In this document: piece by piece, positions 22,957 through 34,739 of the stretch
How the letters are laid out: each line of letters starts with the position of its first letter
Numbering within the stretch: position 1 is the stretch's first letter
Source: Dillenia suffruticosa
Lineage: Eukaryota > Streptophyta > Magnoliopsida > Dilleniales > Dilleniaceae
DNA: 64,000 bases
Assembly: GCA_033439265.1 (NCBI GenBank)
Contig: JAVTVX010000004.1
Span: forward strand, 16,691,701 to 16,755,700
Direction: 5' to 3'
Made by a program: the position numbers and the translations under genes
The notes under the pieces: model-generated
What the model saw: only the letters and a program-made list of their open reading frames with translations
Database searches by the model: none
What the model was told of the DNA's origin: nothing

Positions 22957-25877
22957 AATGGTCAGAACAGGGGTGTTCAAAGTAAAAATTTTTTTAACAT
23001 GATTAGTAGTTCATTCAAACTTCTATCAATGTTTTTATGCATCAATGGCCTTCCTAAATGGTTTATCAATGATTTTTCGGTAATGTTCAATAGGTTTTAA
23101 AGTTGTTTCAATAGATTTTAAAGATATGTGATAGTAGCATCACCTATAAATATCTCTACCTAATGCAGCGAATAGCTAAATCCACGTTCTATAAATCCAC
23201 ACCGAATTTGTAGGTTTAGAAGATTTGTGCAATCACAAGGATCATTTTGGTGCAATTACAATTGTTGGAGGTGAAGAAAAATACAGGGCTGGAGATAACC
23301 TTTTCCCCCAGAATTTTAAATTTTTTTTAGCTTTCGCTGTTTTGGCTCTTTTGTTTTTTTTGTTTAAAAACATGTTTTAGTATTGTTATACATTTTAACA
23401 ATGATATTTTGAAGATTTTGGTTCCGATAAAAATAGTGTTTTGCTCTAATAAGAATCGTTTTAAAGGGTTGCCAGACTTTTTTTAATGACCGATCACAAT
23501 TGTCTCGGTAGATTTGACTTCGGCCGGTGTGGGCCAAACAGTATTGATTGCCCATACACTACACTTGACTTGCCTCTTTTGTAATCCCAACCGATTTTTT
23601 CTGATAAAAGTAAGCCTATTTATCTCAGACATTCTTGTGGATAGGCATTTTACATAAACTCTAATTTCTAAATAGCTCCCTTATCATATTTAGTGTTTCT
23701 TTGGGATAAAATTTTAATTATAATTTAAAAAACATAAATAACTCTCGTTCCAAAGTCAACCTAAAACTATTTCCATTTCTAAAGATTTCACCAATCATAT
23801 TAATACTCTGTAAAATGATAAAATCCTTTTAATATCATAATAAGAATTTTCAGTATTCAGATTCAATTAGTTAATTTAGCTTTTCTAACCTAAAACTTTA
23901 TTCAATTGATCGGTCTACCATACCAAATGAGCATGTAATGGACCCAAGGGAGCCAGGCGCAAGTGGGAGGCAGGGGCAAGGGGCCCTCCATTTAGTAATA
24001 ACACGAACCCACCAATTAACGAAAGCCTTACAGAAGAAGGGCCATGGACGGGGTACGACCAATTCTCAAATTACATCAGTCAGTTGCCCGTGATCTTCAC
24101 TCTCAAAATTTATTTATTTATTTATTTATTTTTGTAGAATACTCACCGAAAGTCAAGTCATGGTGATTGCTGTCGTTGGTGTCTCTGTTTTTGCCTTACC
24201 ATGTACGCAAGTCCTTAATCCTGCTTTCGGCCACGCTGTCACCGTATTCTGTTCTCGTACGTGCGAAGAAGCCACAAGTGACATTGTACAGCACGTGTGC
24301 GGTCTAGTCGCGCCCCTCGCGCATTTCCGATTTCTTGCTTAACTCTCTTTCTTCTGCGCGTTTATCTCACTCTCTTTCCTCTCAAATTATAGTAATTTTT
24401 GTATACATATATATAGAAAACAGTGAGAGTAACAAATGGTGAAATATACTTGTTATGGGGTCCATTATAATTTTAGGTAATTATGAATAAAAATGAAATT
24501 TTTTAAATTTATATTTGTTAGATTTGAATGATAATTTTGTCAATTAATGAATTACATCATAATATATATATTTTGTAAATTTGTGTAATTGTAACAATTA
24601 GTCCAAAAAAAAAGATCCAATACAATTTTACCCTCTTTTAAAATTAAAAATATATATAATTTTGTCAAACTCCTTTTCTTTTTGCTAATTTAGAAATTTA
24701 TAATTTTGTCAAAAATTGAAATTAAAAATTCATTCGATTCCAAACACAAATATAATAATACAATCAAAGTAAAAACAGAGACGGTTCCACTGAAATGTGA
24801 TGAGACTTAAAGTAATGTGATGTAATAAAAATTTAAATTATTTTTTTTTTTGGTGCCTCTCTTGAATGCTCTAATTGGAAGGTATTTAACCATCAAAGAA
24901 GCAATAATTTAACTTGATCATTTTTGTCTTAATTTTATTTGTTTTATAATATATGATTATATATTTCATTATTTTTTATTTTTATTATAAAATATGACCA
25001 TTCTATTATTTTTATAAAATAATTAAAATTTATATAAAATTTTCTATAGTTTTTATATTTATGAGTTTTTCATATTTTCGTTTCCTATATTTTTATAAAA
25101 TATTATTTCTCTGTATAATTTTGTATATATTTTTGTTTCTCATTTATGTTTTCATATGATCCAGATGGTAATGCATCTGCATGCTGCCGCGGACTCTTGC
25201 TAGTATGCATTGTGATTGTTTTGTTATCACCATTGTACTTTTGCTGGTTTAATACGTGGATCCTAAAGGAAATATTAACATTGTCAAAATTTGTTAAATT
25301 GTAATATTTGGTTTTTTAGATGGGAAAATGTAAATAGTTTGGCGGTTTGTTTCAGTATATGTATATGTATGATGAATATTGGACTTCCTATTTGAACTTT
25401 ATGTAAATGGTGAATCAAAATTTACATATGAAAACATGAATCATTATCATCAAATTCAAATGGTGTTGCCATGGTATACATGACATTAAGAAGTTCAAAT
25501 ACTACTATTTATTCTTTCTACTAATAAAAAGGAAAAAAATAATAAATTTGATTCAAAGTTTATCAAACATACTATCTATTTTCTAATAATTGAAGCCTTT
25601 AGTTAATAAGAAGATTAGGGTTCCCCCAACAGTACTTTGTCTTTTTTTTTTTTACTGTATTAATCGGTATCCGAAACTATATTTTAATTAGTCCGGTCTC
25701 AAACTTATAGTGGCCCATTTAAAAGAATTACCCTCCCAACGTAGTTTATTCCATATCCAAATCGTAAATCGAATTCGTAACCTTAATTAAAAAATTTAAT
25801 ATCATATTCTATTAGATCAATTTATTGTTGTTCTACTTTATCAATTTTCTAATACCCGGTGAATCACACCTCCTGCC
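22957..25877. other. AT-rich spacer with a GC-richer island at 23938-24360
   Basis: I see no gene. The island contains a CACGTG box near 24293, GCGC-rich sequence and a pyrimidine-rich stretch like a promoter or 5' leader, plus (ATTT)n at 24106-24131. The remainder is AT-rich and unassigned. Confidence 0.4.
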
Positions 25878-26303
25878 TAGGGGCGTTATGACACCCAGGT
25901 CGAGCTCGGGTATCATAATACCCGAGCTCGAGCTCGCCGAGTTTCTATTTTTCGAGCTCGAGCTCGAGCTCGAAGTGTCATCAGGTGTCATCGGGTAGTG
26001 TCGTCGGGTAGTGTCATTGGATGGTATAGATAATATATTTAAAAAATATACATAAAAATATAATTTTTTTATATAATTTTTTTTAAAAATATATATATAA
26101 TTATATATAAAATTTATTTTTTAAAATATTAAAATATTTCGGGTAGTTCGTCGAGCTTTTGAGCTCGACACAGCTGGGCTCGAGCTCGAGCTCGATACCC
26201 AGCTACCCAAGCCCGAGCTCGGTTTGACCGAGCCCGGGCTCGAGCTTTGACCGGGTAGTGTCATGGGTACCCGTGACACTACCCGGTATCATTAACACCC
26301 CTA
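25878..26303. mobile_element. hAT-type MITE with GAGCTCGAGCTC subterminal repeats
   Basis: The termini are TAGGGGCGTTATGACACC and GGTATCATTAACACCCCTA, imperfect inverted repeats of the common plant hAT MITE type. A perfect 8-bp duplication CTCCTGCC flanks it (25870-25877 and 26304-26311). GAGCTCGAGCTCG palindromes and GGGTAGTGTC units cluster inside both ends, around an AT-rich core. There is no coding capacity. Confidence 0.9.
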
Positions 26304-26760
26304 CTCCTGCCTCGTGTTTTTACTGTGGTAACTTTTCCATATTAGGAGTAACAAATCGTTTAAAATTTTGAAAATGCGCTTGGCTGCAAAAGAATCTATT
26401 CTGATATGATAATAATAATCAGTTCTTTGACTAAAATAAATCCCTTTTTAATCCAAGAGCATTTCCAAGTTTTTAAACATTTGTAACTCCGTGAGTGCAA
26501 AGTGTTACAAAGAATGAAAATAGATGGTAAACTGTTAGCTTTAGACATATAAGGTGCAAAAAAACATAGTATTATTGGGAGAAAAACCCATGATATAAAC
26601 TATAATTTATCCAAAAAAAATATTTTGAAAATTATTTTTCCTAAAAATTAATTGTGGAATAACATAATTCTCTCTGCTTCAATAACTTTTATTTTGAAAT
26701 GAGATACTAAAAATTGGTCTCTTCTTTAAAAATATTTTTTTTGATCAATTTACCTTAATT
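26304..26760. other. AT-rich spacer before Copia A
   Basis: No gene or repeat family is recognised. It ends in ATATT, the left half of Copia A's target duplication. Confidence 0.5.
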
Positions 26761-26765
26761 ATATT

Positions 26766-27284
26766 TGTTGGTAAATATTGCCCAAGTGGGGCATTTACCC
26801 TTGGTAAAAAATTCAAATTAGAGGTTAAATGATAATAGTTAATCACTCGTTATCCTTAACCCCCCAACTCCTCAATTTTTTCTCAAAATTCTAAACCTAC
26901 GTGAAGGTGTGGTTTATTTTTCAATTGAGAGAAGTGCAAACAATTTACGGTGTGTGAGAAAACACATATTGAGTGCACACTTTGATTGAGAGACAAAAAA
27001 TCTCTAGAGAGAGATTTATAGAGGGTTAAAAAAAATTCTGAATAGGGAATTTTTACATCACTTTTGTCACCAGATTAGAGGGTTGCAGTGTCGTGATTTT
27101 GTGATGATAGTCCGTGTAACGTGATTATCATTTCGACTACAATATCGATTAAGAAACACATCGTGGATCTCAATATTCTGCATTTTATTCACTGAGTTAC
27201 ACCTTATATTTTGTTATTTTTTATTATTTTGAAAATTTCCACCATACTTTCGCTTGCATGTATGTATGTATTAAAATTCCAATA
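26766..27284 (+). repeat. Left LTR of Copia A
   Basis: A 519-bp LTR runs from TGTTGGTAAATATTGCCC to TTAAAATTCCAATA. It matches the split right LTR (35920-36095 plus 44281-44622), with frequent substitutions by eye, so the element is old. Confidence 0.92.
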
Positions 27285-27285
27285 A

Positions 27286-27297
27286 TAGTATCAGAGC
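27286..27297 (+). promoter_or_regulatory. Primer binding site of Copia A
   Basis: TAGTATCAGAGC lies two bases after the left LTR. It differs at one base from TGGTATCAGAGC, the site complementary to initiator Met-tRNA used by most plant Copia elements. Confidence 0.85.
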
Positions 27298-28466
27298 GTA
27301 TATTGGTTTTATTAAATAATTTTCAGAATTTTTTAGGTATAAAAAGTATAGGGTTAAAAATTTGGCATTTGTATTACGGATAAATTTCATGAATCCGATA
27401 ATACCATGATATAACCTATATTACGTAGATCACAAATATTTCCTTTAGAATTTTGGAGTATGTCTTGGCCATTAAATTTAAAGCCAAAGTTTTCGATTTT
27501 AATGGTATCCGAAACTTAAAATCCTACATCTGTTCATTTTGGCATGTATTTGGTGAATTGCCGTTGCCAGAAACTAAGTTTTTCTCCGACACGGTCATGA
27601 AAGGCCAAAATTTTGGACAATTATTTTGTCTAGTTTAAGACTTAAATCTCTCAAAATTCGAGTTTAGGATTTTTTGGAAAGTCCAAAATTATTTTTCGAT
27701 TGAAATCGTCGTGAAAAAGGGCTCGAAAATGAGTTTTTCGAAAATCGGGTCGAAAAACCCAGTTGCAAGCCCGTCGGGCAAGGAAGAAGGATTCAAACCT
27801 ACGAAAGCATATGTAACAAGCGCACAGAGGCGCGTCCTGAGGGAAGAAGCGAGCGCATGTACTTCACAAGCAAGTTAGGCGAGCAAAGCGGTAAGATGCC
27901 GATTCAGGTCAGACCCTGATCCGAGTCCAACCTGTATACTGACCAGCTCGGGTCAGACCCCGTCCCATGTTTTGACACGGTCACCAACCCGAGAGACACA
28001 ACGCAGCGCATGAGGACACTTGAGCCGCTCGCCGCGAGTGGACGAGCGTGCACTGAGTCGTGCCAAGCGCATGGTGACGTGTGTGAGGCGCGCCACGCAT
28101 CTGGCACATGTGCCAGGCGGCTGCTAGCGCATGGAGGCACGTGGCAGCGCTTGTAAATGCGCCGCCAACGCATGGCGGCATGTGTAGACCCCGACGATAC
28201 ATCAAGTCATCCAAAATTAAATTTTTTCAATTTTCTAAGTGTCTTATATCTATATTTGTGACTATTTGTGAGATTTTGTACACCGAATCCAAGTTTGGAT
28301 AGTGAAATACAATCCTAGGTTGTGGTGTATAGTGTTCGTTGACCCATACACTCATTTTAGGGTTAATACTCGAATCATTTTGATTTTATTAATTCGTAGG
28401 GTGCACGAAATTGTAATAATAAGTATTATTAGTCACTAACGTTTCTTTTTCTGTGTAACAGAGACT
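27298..28466 (+). other. 5' leader of Copia A with GC-rich segment
   Basis: This is untranslated sequence between the primer site and gag. Positions 27750-28195 are strikingly GC-rich, with recurring GCGCATGG / GGCACGTG-like words. A comparable GC-rich block occupies the same place in Copia C (55985-56345). Open frames on the minus strand here are composition artefacts. Confidence 0.7.
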
Positions 28467-29530
28467 ATGGCTGCAATAAAGAATATCGAACTTGATCTCA
28501 TGGAGGTAGACAAGTTAAACGGTGACAACTACGACATTTGGTATCGGAAGGTTCAATTTGTCTTCAAGGAACAGGACCTAGCCGAGATTCTAAAGCACAA
28601 GATGTCAGACCCCGGGGAAGATATTACACCTTAGGTTAGACGGGATCAAAAGGTATATCTGCATAGAAAAAGAAGGATGGCCAAGTTAGGGCAATCCTCC
28701 TAAGCAGCATGCACAACGATATGATTCCAGTGTATGAGCAGTATTCTACTGCCATGTCGGTTTGGGTTGCTATGAGAGAACACCTTGGCTCCCGGTCAGC
28801 TTCTAAATTGAAGATGCTGACCTATAGGTTCATTACCTATAAGAATAAGCCGGATTATACTATGAAACAGCATTTGATGCACATGTCGAGTATGATCGCT
28901 TCTCTGAAGAATATGGGGGAGTCAATGTCTGATGAGTTTTAGGTATTATGGTTGATCCAGTCTTTACCTGATTTCTAGGATATGGTTAACATCTATCTCA
29001 CACATACTAAGAGTATTCATACTTTCATGGATATTAGTAGACACTGTGAGCTCGAGAAAGAACGTTAAAAGATGGCTAGGTCTGTTTCCGGTCATGCCTA
29101 TGTGACGGAGTCGAGTAAGGGCTCCCGGGGCTTCAAGCGCAAACATGACAAAAAGGCCAAAAGCCAATGTAAGAAGAAGCCATCAACAAACACCGACAAC
29201 AAAGGACAAAAGCACATGAAGAAGAAGCTCGATAAGAGCAAAGTGAAGTCCTACGTTTGTGGCAAGTTTGGTCATTTGACTCGCGAGTGTGACAAGCGGA
29301 AGGTAAGTCCTTCTTCCGTACATGGTTTGAGTTATATTTCATCCACTGTGATGCTCACTGACTTTTCTCCTTTGTGGATTGTAGACCCGGGAGCCACCGA
29401 CCATGTCACTCGTGACAGAAGCACGTATGTGGAGTTCCATCGATTGAGTCCCCATGCTAGATGGCTGTATGTGGGGAACGGAACATTTGTAGTTGTGAGG
29501 AGGATTGGTACATGCAAGCTAATGTTATGA
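28467..29530 (+). pseudogene. Copia A gag and protease region, decayed
   Basis: The ATG at 28467 opens MAAIKNIELD, then KLNGDNYDIWYRKVQ, typical of the copia gag N-terminus (UBN2 type). A TAG interrupts it at 28632-28634. Gag continues in another frame with SASKLKMLTYRF and MKQHLMHMSSMIASLKNMGE at 28790-28920. After further stops, the zinc knuckle reads CGKFGHLTRECDK with an upstream V-C pair (29255-29300), where the first cysteine of CX2C is retained as YVCG. The protease motif near 29384 is DPGATDHV in place of the usual D-S/T-G-A. The gene cannot make an intact Gag. Confidence 0.85.
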
Positions 29531-29789
29531 AGTTACCAAGTCCTATATCTAATTGATGAGTTATATGCTCCCAAGATTTAGCGGAATCTTATATGTGTTT
29601 TTTTGTTTAAATCATTTACAATATTTTGTTCTATTTAGAAACTCGAGTGTTTTGATTTTGTACGATGATTCTTTATTATGTATCGATTTGGTCCATAATG
29701 GATTTTATGTGTTGGACATGGTTTTCTATAATAACATTTCTGATTCATACTCTATTGCCTATACATCTAATAACGTAGTTAAAAATGTT

Positions 29790-30277
29790 TCTATTTGACA
29801 TAGTAGACTTGGTCACATAGGGTAAGAGAGAATGAACCGGTTGGCAATGAGTAGCCTGTTAGGCCCGTTAACTCGAGTCGAGTTGTTTCTATGTGAGTTT
29901 TGCCTAACCGGTAAAACAAGTAAGAAACCATTTGGAAAGACAAAGAGAGCTATGACTCCATTGCAACTTATCTACTCTGATATTTATGGGCCTATGAATG
30001 TGAAAGCCTGAAACAGAGTCACATATTTCATTACGTTTATAGACGATTATACGTGTTTCGATTACGACTATCTAATCTCGCACAACTCTGAGGTATTAGA
30101 TTGTTTCAGGAGATTTATTAGAAAGGTGAAAAATCAGTAAGATTTAAGAGTCAGGATTTTAAGAACCGATTGAGAGTACGAGTATCTGTCTAAACAGTTT
30201 AAAGAGCTCTGTTTCGATAAGAGTATTACGAGACAATTAACTGTTCTTGCTACTCCCTAGCAAAACGGAGTAACTGA
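29790..30277 (+). pseudogene. Copia A integrase, 5' part
   Basis: The GAG-pre-integrase segment includes a histidine-containing RLGHIG stretch near 29805 and CEFCLTGK near 29890, the HHCC zinc-binding half. The core begins at LIYSDIYGPM (29967), with the first catalytic aspartate in SDIYGP. TGA/TAA stops are scattered. The frame reaches QNGV in the conserved QNGVAER motif and is then cut by the CACTA element at 30278. Confidence 0.8.
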
Positions 30278-30539
30278 CACTACAAAAAAACACGGTTTTA
30301 GCCACAAATTTTTGTGACGGAAAAAATTTGTCGCTATTTTGCGACGAATTTAGCGACAAAAACTTTTTTGTCGCTAATTTGCTACAAAATTTACAACGAA
30401 AAGGAAGTCATGGCTAAATTAGCGACAGACACATCATTCGTAGCAAAATTCGTCGCTAATTAGTGACGAAAAAATTTTCGTGACTAAATTCGTCACTAAT
30501 TTGCGACAAAAAAAATTTTTCATTGCAAATTTCGTCGTT

Positions 30540-30880
30540 AAATAAGTTTTTTATATATAATTAAATAAAATATAATATTAATATAATATTTAAACTAAAA
30601 AATTAATTTAACAACCACGGTTGGTAATTTAATTTAGCGATAGATTTCTAAATCCGTGGCTGATTCAGTGACGGATTCCAAATCCGTCGCTGTGAAATTC
30701 GTCGCTGTTTCGTCGCTAAATAGGTTTTTTTATATATAATTAAATAAAATATAATATTAATATAATATTTAAATTAAAAAATTAATTTAACAACCACGGT
30801 TGGTAATTTAATTTAGCGACGGATTTCCAAATCCATGGCTGATTCAGCGACGAATTCCAAATCCGACGTTGAATTTTATC
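30540..30880 (+). repeat. Tandem duplication inside CACTA element 2
   Basis: A unit of about 179 bp is repeated: ACAACCACGGTTGG occurs at 30611 and again at 30790, with almost identical flanking AT-rich sequence and TTAGCGA words. Confidence 0.9.
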
Positions 30881-31319
30881 TTCTTTTAATTATAATTTTA
30901 TTTTATTTTTATTTTATTTTATTAATATATATTAACAAATCATATTATTATTTTATAATATTTTAATTTACATTTTATTTTATTATATTATATTTCTTAA
31001 TTCTTAAAAAAAACCATATATTTTATTTTATTTAAATTATATATATTTTTTAATTTATTTATTATTTTTTTCTTTTTTTTATTTAATATTTTTTATTATT
31101 GTATAGATAATTTTATTTTATTTGTATTATTTTAATTAATAATATAAAATTTTTAATTAAATATTAATCTGAACCTGCGTGGGCGCCTGCCTGCCTGCCT
31201 GGGCGCCCGCGCCCTGCGCGCGCCTGCTGGGGCGCGCCTGCCTGGGCGCCCGTACCTGAGCGTTTTTCATTGTTTTAATACAAAAAATATAAATTTGTAG
31301 TTGAAGGGATTCGAATTTT

Positions 31320-31365
31320 GGACTTGAACCTCGAATTTAATAGAAAACATGTTACCACTACACCA
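31320..31365 (-). other. tRNA-like pol III promoter module in CACTA 2
   Basis: On the minus strand an A-box-like TGGTGTAGTGG (31355-31365) is followed, at normal tRNA spacing, by GGTTCAAGTCC (31320-31330), which fits the B-box consensus. There is no acceptor-stem pairing, so it is not a working tRNA gene. It may be a SINE relic or captured tRNA sequence. Confidence 0.5.
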
Positions 31366-31954
31366 CCGGGTGTTGTGTGACTTTCTTCCTCCTCTTTGTT
31401 TTCTATTCTCACTTTTTTTTCCTTATCTCTATTTTTGGGTTTTGTTTTTCTTTCTACTCTCATTTCTTATATATAATAATTTTATTATAATGTATAATAA
31501 TTTTATTATAACGAATAAAAATATTTTGTAATTAAATATATAGATTTTTTAAATTATTAATATATTATAATTTATTGATAATTATAATTTTATAGTTTTG
31601 AGATATTGTAATCCATTTTTAAATTATGGATTAAAAAAATAAAATAAAAATGAAAAAAAAAATAATAAAATAATAAGATAAAAGAAAAAAGAAGAAATCA
31701 AAATATAATATTAACATATTTTTTAATTAATTTATTATTTTATTTTAAATTAGTATTTTATTATTTTTTATTTTATTAAAAATTATCATATTTATTATTT
31801 TTAATTAATATTATTTTAGGTGGGTGGTATAAATAAAAAAAGTTATTATATTTATTATTTTAAATTATTATTATATATTATTTTATTATTATTAGAAAAA
31901 TGAGAAATAAAGATAATAAATAATAAAAAAGAAATTTATATCATAATATTATTT

Positions 31955-32035
31955 TTGGTTCAGTGGTTTACAGGTTGCATGCAAGAGTTCGGAGGAGTTC
32001 GGAGTTCGGAGTTCGGAGCTTGAACCACGGTGGAG
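31955..32035 (+). other. Second tRNA-like module with GAGTTCG repeats
   Basis: TGGTTCAGTGGTTTACAGG resembles a tRNA D-arm/A box. Several GGAGTTC units (about 31985-32018) and then GAGCTTGAACC, a poor B-box match, follow. It lies just before the right GC-rich island of CACTA 2. Confidence 0.35.
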
Positions 32036-32587
32036 GTAAAAAGCGCGGCATTTTCCAGCAATTAAGAGTGCCTGTGCGCTGTGCGGGGTGCTGGCTTAGG
32101 TGGCAAGGGTGGCACGTGCGGGTGGGCAAGGGTGGCACGGGTGACACGTGCCCTCCCTCCCTGAACATTCATTAGTGACGGATATTTTTATTATTACAGA
32201 TTTTTTTCCCCTCAATTAGTGACAGATTTTAGCGATAAAAATTATCTGTCGCTAAATTTAGCGACGAATTTTAGATTTTCGTCACTAAATTTAGCAACGA
32301 ATTTTTTTTATGTCGCTAATTTAGCGACGGATAATTTTTCGTCGCTAAAGTTTGTGACGAGTTTTAGCGACGAAAAATTATTTGTCGCTAAATTTAGCGA
32401 CGGATTTCAATTTCGTCGCTAAATTTAGCGACAGATTTCTAATTTTAGTCGCTAAATTTTTGCAACGCGTTATTAGCGACGAAAAATTTTTCGTCGCTAA
32501 ATCTGTCGCTAATACTTTTAGCGACGAATTTTTTAAAAATTTTCATCGCTAAATTTGTAGCTAAAATACTGTTTTTTTGTAGTGTGA

Positions 32588-32830
32588 GACAAGGAACAAG
32601 ATTCTATTGGAGATGGTGAGATCGATGATAACGCTAGCCAATTTGGCTATCTCCTATCGGGGAGATGCATTGTTGACTGCTATTTACGTTTTTAACCATA
32701 TTCCAACTAAATCCGTAGTCAGTACCTCATACGAGCTTTAGACAGGGAGGCAGCTTGACCTTAGCCATTTGAGGTCATAGGGCTGTGTCGCATACGTTCA
32801 CGATTCCTTGTACTCACACGGCAAGTTAAG
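32588..32830 (+). pseudogene. Copia A integrase, 3' part
   Basis: The integrase resumes directly after the CACTA target duplication with TRNKILLEMVRSM and continues through sequence equivalent to the conserved NxxPTK region (HIPTKS near 32698-32715). Stops and frame changes occur soon after. Confidence 0.8.
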
Positions 32831-32839
32831 TTCGTGAGA

Positions 32840-34720
32840 AAAGAAGTATATCTTTATAAAATACTCTAAACAATCCAAGGGACATGTGTTCCTAGGTGAA
32901 CATACGCACGATACTCTCTCTGAGATCGAATCTCATAATACTACATTTCTGAAAAATGATTTCCCTAAGAGAGGTGAAATCAATCAGAATTTCACCTTTT
33001 ATGAGATAGGTAAGCCTAACAGCTCAATTGAGCCCAACGGTAGGACTCAAGAACTTGTTACAAATCTTGGTCCTAGTACGAGTGGTCCATCTAGAGGTGA
33101 GGAGGCTCCCCCTCTTTATAGGAATAGTTGGGGAAATATATCCCGATGTCATTTTCTAATTGAGGATGAGATCTTCATCGTAACTCTCAAGGATGATGAG
33201 AAGCCTTGGACTTTTCAGGAGGCTTTCGAGAGTCTTATGAAGAACCAATGGTTAAAGACCATGTAGAAGGAGTTGGAATCTATGAGAGTTAATGGGATTT
33301 GGGACCTAGTTAACCTACCTGAGGATAGAAATGCCATTGGGAACAAATGAGTTCTCAAAATCAAAAAGAAAGGCCGACAGATCAGTAGAGAGATACAAGG
33401 CTCGTCTAGTAGCCAAGGGTTACACGCAGACAAAGGGTATTAACTATGAAAAGATTTACTCTCTTGTAGTCAAATTTACATTGATTCATCTACTCTTGGC
33501 GATTGTCGCAAGTATGGATCTAAAGTTACATCAGATAGATGTAAAGACCGCTTTTCTTAACGGAAATTTGGATGAGCAGATTTACATGGAACAACCCTCC
33601 GAGTTCGTTTTTGTAGGTCATAAGGATAAGATCTGTCGACTTTGGAAGTTGATATACGGTATAAAGCAGTCATCCAGGCGGTGGTACCTAAGATTTCATG
33701 AGAGGGTGATGTTTTATGGTTTTACAATGATTGAGGAAGATCATTGTATCTATCTGATATGATCGATGACTCTTTTGTGATCCTGTCTCTATATGTAAAT
33801 GATATAATATTGGCTAGAAACAACATTGAGTATCTGATGACAATCAAAACATGGTTGTCATTGAGTTTTGACATGAAAGATATGGGTGAAGCTGAGTTTA
33901 TCCTTGGAGTTAAGATCTAGAGGGATCGCTTGAGGCGAATGTTGACTCTTTTACAAGAGACCTACATTAGGAAAATTCTCGAGCGCTTTGGGATGAGTGA
34001 TTGTAATCCCATAGATACTCTAATCACCAAGTGTGATAGCCTAAGTCTTGAGATGTACTCGAAAACTTAGGAAAAAGTAAGGAAGATAAGAAAAATCCCT
34101 TATTCCAACACAGTAAGAAGTTTGATATACGCGATATTATGTACACGACCAGATATATATTATGTAGTCGATCTGGTGAGTAGATATCAATCAAATTCTG
34201 GAATGGGTCACTGGAGAGCAATGAAAAGGATTTTGAGATATCTTAAGAGAACTGTGAGTTTCTCCTTATGTTACGGAGGAAGAGATTTGTGCCTTGTAGG
34301 ATATTCAGATACCAATTGGGGCAGTGATTTGGATAAGCGCAAATTGACGTCAGGTTTTGCCTTCTTGTCTAATGGTGGTGTCATTTCTTGGAGTAGTAAG
34401 AAGCAAACCTATGTAGATTTATCCACGATGGAGGCTAAGTTTGTAGCTTACTCAGTCGCAGTTTAGGAGAATGTTTGGCTCCGAAAACTATTAGATGACT
34501 TAGGGGTTGTAGCTGATAGTGGGAGGCTGGTGATAATCTACTGTGATAATCAGACCGCTATCACCTATACTTGAAACTCTAAGTATCATAGTAGAACCAA
34601 ATATATCGACACAAGATATAACTTTGTTAGAGACAATATCGCGAAAGGTAAAATAACCGTTAAGTACATTTCGACACATAGTATGGTGGCTAACCTATTC
34701 ACCAAACACATTGCTAGAGA
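32840..34720 (+). pseudogene. Copia A reverse transcriptase and RNase H, decayed
   Basis: 32886-33266 is the integrase C-terminal/linker region. 33331-33762 carries RT motifs: RYKARLVAKGYTQTKGINYE, IDVKTAFLNGNLDEQIYMEQ, YGIKQSSRRWYLRF. The catalytic YVDD reads YVND near 33790. 34122-34466 is the RT tail and RNase H: YAILCTRPDIYYVVDLVSRY, HWRAMKRILRYLK, YSDTNWGSDLDKRK, STMEAKFVA. A TAG after the last motif and many other stops break it. The domain order IN-RT-RH confirms Ty1/copia. Confidence 0.9.
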
Positions 34721-34739
34721 CTCATTTATAACACATAGA

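Larger units (their letters stand above)
30278..32584. mobile_element. Non-autonomous CACTA (EnSpm) element 2
   Basis: It starts CACTACAAAAAAACACGG and ends CTGTTTTTTTGTAGTG, near-perfect inverted repeats with the superfamily CACTA...TAGTG termini. The 3-bp duplication TGA flanks it (30275-30277 and 32585-32587). Removing the element and one TGA restores the integrase reading frame across the site, which confirms the boundaries. Subterminal regions (30300-30540 and 32160-32560) are packed with TTAGCGACGAAAA-type words in both orientations. There is no transposase gene. The core is AT-rich with two GC-rich islands and tRNA-like modules. Confidence 0.96.

Noticed and set aside
24160..24342. 60-residue ORF in the GC island
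   Set aside because: No recognisable domain or splice context. The length is what the local composition would give by chance.
27904..28302. Several overlapping ORFs of 64-89 residues on both strands
   Set aside because: They lie in the GC-rich leader of Copia A, overlap each other on opposite strands and show no conserved domains. The same holds for 55944-56397.
31320..31365. A functional tRNA gene
   Set aside because: The A and B boxes fit, but there is no acceptor stem, anticodon arm or terminator in the right places.
32160..32560. CRISPR-like or tandem array of TTAGCGACGAA words
   Set aside because: The words are short, irregularly spaced and in both orientations, and they sit at the ends of a CACTA element. 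They are subterminal transposase sites.
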